Source of the DNA: PFJX01 sp964440155
Lineage (GTDB): Bacteria; Pseudomonadota; Gammaproteobacteria; Burkholderiales; Thiobacillaceae
Length of the DNA: 12,233 nucleotides
Direction of reading: 5' to 3'
NCBI GenBank assembly: GCA_964440155.1
Contig: CAYTRH010000083.1
Span: forward strand, 1-12,233
Both the position numbers and the translations under genes were made by a program. Position 1 is the stretch's first letter, and each line of letters opens with the position of its first letter. Below the pieces are notes generated by a model. It was not told the origin of the DNA and searched no databases. It saw only the letters and a list, made by a program, of their open reading frames with translations. This document shows positions 8,208 through 12,233 of this stretch, in pieces.

Positions 8208-9896
8208 ATGGCGCACTTTCCAGAACCACCTAAGCTGGGCGAGTGGCTGGCCTCGCGTGGCCTGATCAGCCTGGACCAGTTGCGTATCGCCCTGATGGAG
8301 CAGGCCACCAGTGGCCTGCCGCTGGGCCGGCAACTGATCGATCTCGGTTTCATCACCGATGCGGTGTTGCGCGACGTGCTGGCGGAACACGCCGGTGAAG
8401 CCAGCATCGATCTCAACCAGGTGGTGGCGGATACCGATGCCATCGCCCTGACCCCGGAGCAACTCGCCCGCCGGCACCACATCCTGCCGCTGGCCGTCGA
8501 CGTCGATGCCCGCACCCTGACCGTGGCGGTACCGGATCTGTTCAATCTGGTGGCACTGGACCAACTGCGCGCGCATCTGGAGGGGCGTTACGACATCCGC
8601 CCGGTGCTGGCAGCGGAAGCGCAAATCCTCGAATACCTGGACAAGTTCTACGGCTTCGATCTGTCCGTGGACGGCATCCTCAAGGAGATCGAGACCGGCG
8701 AGGTCGACTGGAGCAGCCTGCAGACCGGGGCCGAGTTCACGCAGCCCATGGTGCGGCTGGTGAATGCGCTGCTGGCCGAAGCGGTGAAGCGTGGCGCGTC
8801 CGATGTGCACTTCGAGCCGGAATCCACGTTCCTGCGCGTGCGCTATCGCATCGACGGCGTGCTGGAGCCGATGCGCAGTCTGCATCGCAAGTACTGGCCG
8901 GCCATGGCCGTGCGTCTCAAGGTCATAGCCGGGCTCAACATCGCCGAATCGCGCGCGCCGCAGGAAGGCCGCCTGTCGCTGACGCTGTACGGTCGCAGCA
9001 TCGATTTCCGCGTATCCATCATGCCCACGCTGCACGGCGAGAACATCGTGCTGCGCGTCCTGGACCGGGAGAAGGCGATCATCCCGCTCGACCGCATGGG
9101 TCTGCCGGAAACCACGCTGCGGCGCCTGATGGATGCGATCCGACGCCCGGAGGGGCTGATCATCGTCACCGGCCCCACCGGCTCCGGCAAGACCACCACG
9201 CTTTACTCGCTGCTGGCCCACCTCAACCGCGAGGAAGTGAACATCATGACGCTGGAGGATCCGGTGGAGTACCCGCACCCGCTGATCCGCCAGACCTCGA
9301 TCAGTGAGGTCTCCAAGATCGATTTCGCCGGCGGCGTGCGCGCCATCATGCGCCAGGATCCCGACATCGTGCTGGTGGGCGAGATTCGCGACCGCGATGC
9401 CGCCGACATGGCGTTCCGCGCGGCCATGACCGGCCATCTGGTGTTCACCACGTTGCACACCTATTCCGCCCTGGGGGTGTTTCCGCGCCTGGTGGACCTG
9501 GGCATCCGCCCGGCCATCATCGCCGGCAACGTCATCGCCGTGGTCGCCCAGCGGCTGGTGCGCCGCCTGTGCCCGCACTGCCGTGAAGCCTATGTGCCGG
9601 AGGAATGGGAACGCCACGACCTCGACGGCGACGTACCCGAGCAACTCTATCGCGCACGTGGCTGCGTGCGCTGCGCGTTCAAGGGCTATCGCGGGCGCCT
9701 GCCGCTGATGGAACTGCTGCCCATGGACGCCACGCTGGACGAAGCCGTACTGCGCGGCGCCACCCCGCGCGAATTGGCGATGCTGGCCGCCCAGCGCGGC
9801 TGGCGTAACCTGGCCGAGGAAGGAATGCAACGGGTGCGTGCCGGCGAGACGTCGCTGGCGGAACTGCGCCGGGTGGTCAACCTGGGACGTCGCTGA
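8208..9896 (+). CDS. GspE/PilB/MshE-type assembly ATPase with MshEN-like N-terminus
   Basis: This 562-residue cytoplasmic hexameric ATPase would power pilin or pseudopilin assembly. The C-terminal motor has Walker A GPTGSGKT (322-329), Walker B DPDIVLVGEIRD (384-395), the His box TGHLVFTTLHT (408-418), and a zinc-binding tetracysteine (C455, C458, C486, C489) typical of assembly rather than retraction ATPases. Residues 9-32 and 38-61 form two 24-residue repeats separated by five residues, the layout of the MshEN cyclic-di-GMP-binding domain; first-position Arg is Lys9 and Pro38, and the last Gln is Gln32 and His61. The MshEN match, together with the neighbours, favours an MshE-like name over GspE or PilB. 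No clear Shine-Dalgarno precedes ATG 8208. The stop overlaps the next ATG by one base (TGATG), so it is co-translated with its platform partner. Confidence 0.95.
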   Translation: MAHFPEPPKLGEWLASRGLISLDQLRIALMEQATSGLPLGRQLIDLGFITDAVLRDVLAEHAGEASIDLNQVVADTDAIALTPEQLARRHHILPLAVDVDARTLTVAVPDLFNLVALDQLRAHLEGRYDIRPVLAAEAQILEYLDKFYGFDLSVDGILKEIETGEVDWSSLQTGAEFTQPMVRLVNALLAEAVKRGASDVHFEPESTFLRVRYRIDGVLEPMRSLHRKYWPAMAVRLKVIAGLNIAESRAPQEGRLSLTLYGRSIDFRVSIMPTLHGENIVLRVLDREKAIIPLDRMGLPETTLRRLMDAIRRPEGLIIVTGPTGSGKTTTLYSLLAHLNREEVNIMTLEDPVEYPHPLIRQTSISEVSKIDFAGGVRAIMRQDPDIVLVGEIRDRDAADMAFRAAMTGHLVFTTLHTYSALGVFPRLVDLGIRPAIIAGNVIAVVAQRLVRRLCPHCREAYVPEEWERHDLDGDVPEQLYRARGCVRCAFKGYRGRLPLMELLPMDATLDEAVLRGATPRELAMLAAQRGWRNLAEEGMQRVRAGETSLAELRRVVNLGRR

Positions 9897-11101
9897 TGCC
9901 GTTGTATCGCTACCGCGCGGCCGACGCCGTCGGCCACCGTATCCGCGGAGAACTGACCGCGCTCAACGACATCGATCTCGACCTGCGCCTGCGCCGCATG
10001 GGACTGACCCTGATCCGCGCACGCCCCGCCACCGGGCTGGACGCGCTGGCGGCCTGGCGTGGCGCATCGCGCCGGGATCTCATCGGCTTCTGTTTCCACA
10101 TGCAGCAGATCGCCCGAGCCAACGCGCCGTTGCTCGAGGGCTTGCGCGACCTCATCGCCAGCAGCGACGACTCGCGTTTCCGCGGCCTGCTGTCGCTGAT
10201 CGCCGATGACCTGGAGGGCGGCAAGCTGCTGTCCGAGGCACTCGCTGCCCATCCGCACGTGTTCGATCGGGTATTCGTCGCACTGGTACGCGCCGCGGAG
10301 AAAAGCGACCGCATGGAAAGCATCTTTGCCCGCCTGGAGGCGAGTCTCAAGCAGCAGGAGGAGCAACGCGCGGAGTTCACGCGCCTGTTGATCTACCCTG
10401 CGTTGGCCGCGCTGGCGGTGCTGACGGCGGCGGCCGTGCTGCTGTTCTACCTCACGCCCAAGCTGGCCATCCTGGTACATGGCCTGCATCTGCCCATGCC
10501 GGCCACCACGCAGGCGCTGATCGTCGTATCGCGCTTCGCCCAATCCTTGCTGCCCTGGCTGGCGGCATCCGCGGCGCTGGCGCTGGTGGCGCTGATCGTG
10601 GTGCGCGAACGGGCGCCGGCGCTGCGTCTCTGGCTGGACCAGAGCGTACTGCGTCTGCCCGTGGTGGGCACGGCACTGCGCAAACACATCCTGGCACGCG
10701 TGTTCGATCTGCTGGCACTGTTGCTGGAATCCGGTGTCGGTCTGCTCGATGCGCTGCACGCCTGTGCGGAAAGCGCCGGCAACCGTCACATCCGGCGTCG
10801 GCTGGAAGACGCGGCACAGCGCATCGCCGCCGGCGAGAGCGTCACACAAAGCCTGCGCCACCAGAACCTGCTGCCCCCCCTGGTGCTGCGCATGGTGCAC
10901 ACCGGCGAAGCCAACGGCGCATTGGCTCCGGCGTTGAACAACGTCACCTGGTTCTTCGCCCGCGACGCTCGCGAAACCGTGGCGCGCGCCTTGAAGCTGC
11001 TGGAGCCGGGTCTGGCCGCCCTGCTCGGCCTGCTGCTGGCGCTGCTGATGCTGGCGGTGTTCCTGCCGGTCTACCAGATCATCGGAGAGTTGCCGCTGTG
11101 A
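9896..11101 (+). CDS. GspF/PilC/MshG-type inner-membrane platform protein
   Basis: This 401-residue polytopic protein would form the membrane platform on which the ATPase acts. It has two repeated T2SS-F domains (about 62-187 and 265-390), each a helical cytoplasmic bundle followed by membrane segments. Hydrophobic segments are at about 165-187, 219-237 and 372-395, the usual three. Family features seen are the start MPLYRYRAADAVGHRIRGEL, LLEGLRDLIASS (79-90), the GGKLLSEAL-type helix (108-116), GVGLLDAL (280-287), and MVHTGEANGALAPAL (333-347). Length is normal (about 400). The ATG overlaps the ATPase stop and GGGA lies eight bases upstream. The stop overlaps the next gene by four bases (GTGA). 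Orthology among GspF, PilC and MshG cannot be settled from sequence alone. Confidence 0.95.
   Translation: MPLYRYRAADAVGHRIRGELTALNDIDLDLRLRRMGLTLIRARPATGLDALAAWRGASRRDLIGFCFHMQQIARANAPLLEGLRDLIASSDDSRFRGLLSLIADDLEGGKLLSEALAAHPHVFDRVFVALVRAAEKSDRMESIFARLEASLKQQEEQRAEFTRLLIYPALAALAVLTAAAVLLFYLTPKLAILVHGLHLPMPATTQALIVVSRFAQSLLPWLAASAALALVALIVVRERAPALRLWLDQSVLRLPVVGTALRKHILARVFDLLALLLESGVGLLDALHACAESAGNRHIRRRLEDAAQRIAAGESVTQSLRHQNLLPPLVLRMVHTGEANGALAPALNNVTWFFARDARETVARALKLLEPGLAALLGLLLALLMLAVFLPVYQIIGELPL
11084..11089 (+). promoter_or_regulatory. Shine-Dalgarno for the GspL/PilM-like gene
   Basis: GGAGAG lies eight bases before GTG 11098, inside the end of the platform gene. Together with the GTGA overlap it decides the GTG start; the first in-frame ATG would be about 80 codons further in and would remove the N-terminal strands. 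Confidence 0.6.
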
Positions 11102-12233
11102 TCCCGCGTTCGCGCGTATTGCTCTACCTCTCCGCTGCCGGCGCCAGTTGCGCGCTGTATCGGCGTGGGGCCTTGCTCGATGTGCGCAGCCTGCCTGGCG
11201 GCGAGGAGGGCTGGGAGGCGTTCAACGACTACCTGCTGCGACACAGCGATACCGCGATTGCCATCGCAGTCGACACCGTCGACGAGGTCTACCGTCTGGA
11301 AGCGTTGCCACGAGTACATGGCGCCGATCGCCGCGAGATGACCGACCGCCGCCTGCGTCAGCTCGTGCATCAGTCACCCTATCGCGCCGCGCTGCGCCAA
11401 GGCAGGGTGGCGGGGCCGACGGCACACGAACGCTACCTGCTCATGGGCCTGACCAACGCCGAGCTGATCCGCCCGTGGCTGGACATCGCCCATCTGCGTG
11501 CCGCCCATCTGGCCGGCATCTGGCTGCTGCCGGCTCTGACCATACCGCTGGCGCGGCGCTTCGGTCTGGTGCAGGGCAGGTTGCTGCTGGTCTCCGAGCA
11601 GACCGGCGGGCTGCGCCTGACCTATCTGGATGACGGTGAACTGCGCTTCTCCCGCCTCGCGCCGGTGGACGGCACCGGTTACGACGATGCATTGCGCAAC
11701 TACGCGGAAGAAATCGAACGCACGCGCCAATCGCTGGTGGGGCAGCGTCTGCTCACACGTTCCGAACCCCTGCGCACGGTGCTGGTCGATCCGCTGAACA
11801 CGCTGGACGGCCTGCACGCCTTGCTGCCGGAGAGCGGCGGTTTTCGCTGCGAGCGCGTACCGCGGGCCACCCTGATCGACACCCTGCGATTGCCGCCCTC
11901 CCTGCTCGCCGAATCCAGCGACGCCCTGTACCTGAGACTGCTGGCCAGCGCGCCGGCCGGTGCCAACCTGATGACCGCCGAGCAGCATGCCCTGACCCGC
12001 GCCCACTGGTTACGCCGGGGTCTGCATCTGGCCACCGGGGTGTGGCTGGGCCTGACACTGGGCATATCCGTCGTGCTGGCCCTGGATGCCTGGCGGCTGC
12101 AACGCGCGACTGCCGCCCAGACGGCCGAAGAGGCCGCGCAGCGTGCCCGGGAAGCCGCCGTTCTGAGCCCGGCTGGCGGCGTGGACACGGTGCGCGCGCG
12201 GCTGCGCGCGGTGGACGCCTGGCGCGCCCTACC
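11098..12233 (+). CDS. GspL/PilM/MshI-like actin-fold assembly protein (5' part, runs off window)
   Basis: An open frame of 378 complete codons runs from GTG 11098 to the window edge without a stop. Residues 1-300 look like a degenerate actin-like (PilM/GspL) cytoplasmic domain: an N-terminal strand RVLLYLSAAGASCALYRRG, LLLVSEQTGGLRLTYLDDG (162-180) followed by an FSRLAP turn, and YAEEIERTRQSL (202-213), which recalls the helix after the second phosphate loop in PilM/MshI. A single membrane segment is at about 311-331, followed by an Ala/Glu/Arg-rich coiled coil (about 333-355) and the start of a periplasmic part. This is the GspL or fused PilM-PilN layout: a cytoplasmic domain docks the ATPase and a periplasmic arm contacts GspM/PilO-like partners. 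Four-base overlap with the platform gene supports co-expression. Family assignment is from pattern only. Confidence 0.8.
   Translation, partial: MIPRSRVLLYLSAAGASCALYRRGALLDVRSLPGGEEGWEAFNDYLLRHSDTAIAIAVDTVDEVYRLEALPRVHGADRREMTDRRLRQLVHQSPYRAALRQGRVAGPTAHERYLLMGLTNAELIRPWLDIAHLRAAHLAGIWLLPALTIPLARRFGLVQGRLLLVSEQTGGLRLTYLDDGELRFSRLAPVDGTGYDDALRNYAEEIERTRQSLVGQRLLTRSEPLRTVLVDPLNTLDGLHALLPESGGFRCERVPRATLIDTLRLPPSLLAESSDALYLRLLASAPAGANLMTAEQHALTRAHWLRRGLHLATGVWLGLTLGISVVLALDAWRLQRATAAQTAEEAAQRAREAAVLSPAGGVDTVRARLRAVDAWRAL

Noticed and set aside
7956..9830. Long - strand frame opposite the assembly ATPase (624 codons)
   Set aside because: Same explanation: antisense shadow of a motif-complete ATPase gene, with His/Gln-rich low-complexity composition.

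Overview
The window reads as a stretch of GC-rich proteobacterial chromosome. It most likely comes from a gammaproteobacterium, perhaps a sulfur-oxidising or Chromatiales-like lineage, although a betaproteobacterium cannot be excluded. The basis is the protein sequences (ThiS/ThiG/TrmB/AlaRS of proteobacterial type), the tRNA-Gly(CCC)-thiS-thiG-trmB order, the strong G/C third-position bias, and a type IV pilus/type II secretion module with sigma-54 regulation. The taxonomic call is inference. There are no insertion sequences, CRISPR arrays or phage genes. All protein genes lie on the + strand; only the tRNA is on the - strand.

Left part (44-1960): a tRNA-Gly(CCC) on the - strand is divergent from a tight thiS-thiG-trmB unit (sulfur carrier, thiazole synthase, tRNA m7G46 methyltransferase). 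The short space between tRNA and thiS holds an imperfect dyad with promoter-like hexamers on both strands. No TPP riboswitch is visible.

Middle (1961-2387): this 427-base gap is not empty. It contains a near-consensus sigma-54 (-24/-12) promoter, then a Shine-Dalgarno and a 67-codon ORF of unknown function. It also holds a -10-like element and a perfect 18-bp inverted repeat just ahead of alaS. alaS (2388-5003) encodes a full-length alanyl-tRNA synthetase with all catalytic and editing residues.

Right part (5021-12233, continuing off the window): five closely packed genes follow alaS with gaps of 17, 55 and 36 bases and then overlaps of 1 and 4 bases. They encode (1) a 553-residue cytoplasmic protein with a C-terminal PilZ-like domain, (2) a sigma-54-dependent response regulator (REC-AAA+-Fis HTH), (3) a GspE/PilB/MshE-type assembly ATPase with a tandem MshEN-like N-terminus, (4) a GspF/PilC/MshG-type membrane platform protein, and (5) the 5' part of a GspL/PilM/MshI-like actin-fold protein with one membrane segment, which is open at the window edge.

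Taken together the right part looks like the front end of a type IV pilus-like or type II secretion-like machine. It carries two possible cyclic-di-GMP inputs (the PilZ-like protein and the MshEN-like ATPase) and a dedicated enhancer-binding regulator, and it sits directly behind a housekeeping tRNA synthetase. The best candidate for a new system is this locus together with the sigma-54-promoted small ORF about 4.7 kb upstream of the regulator.
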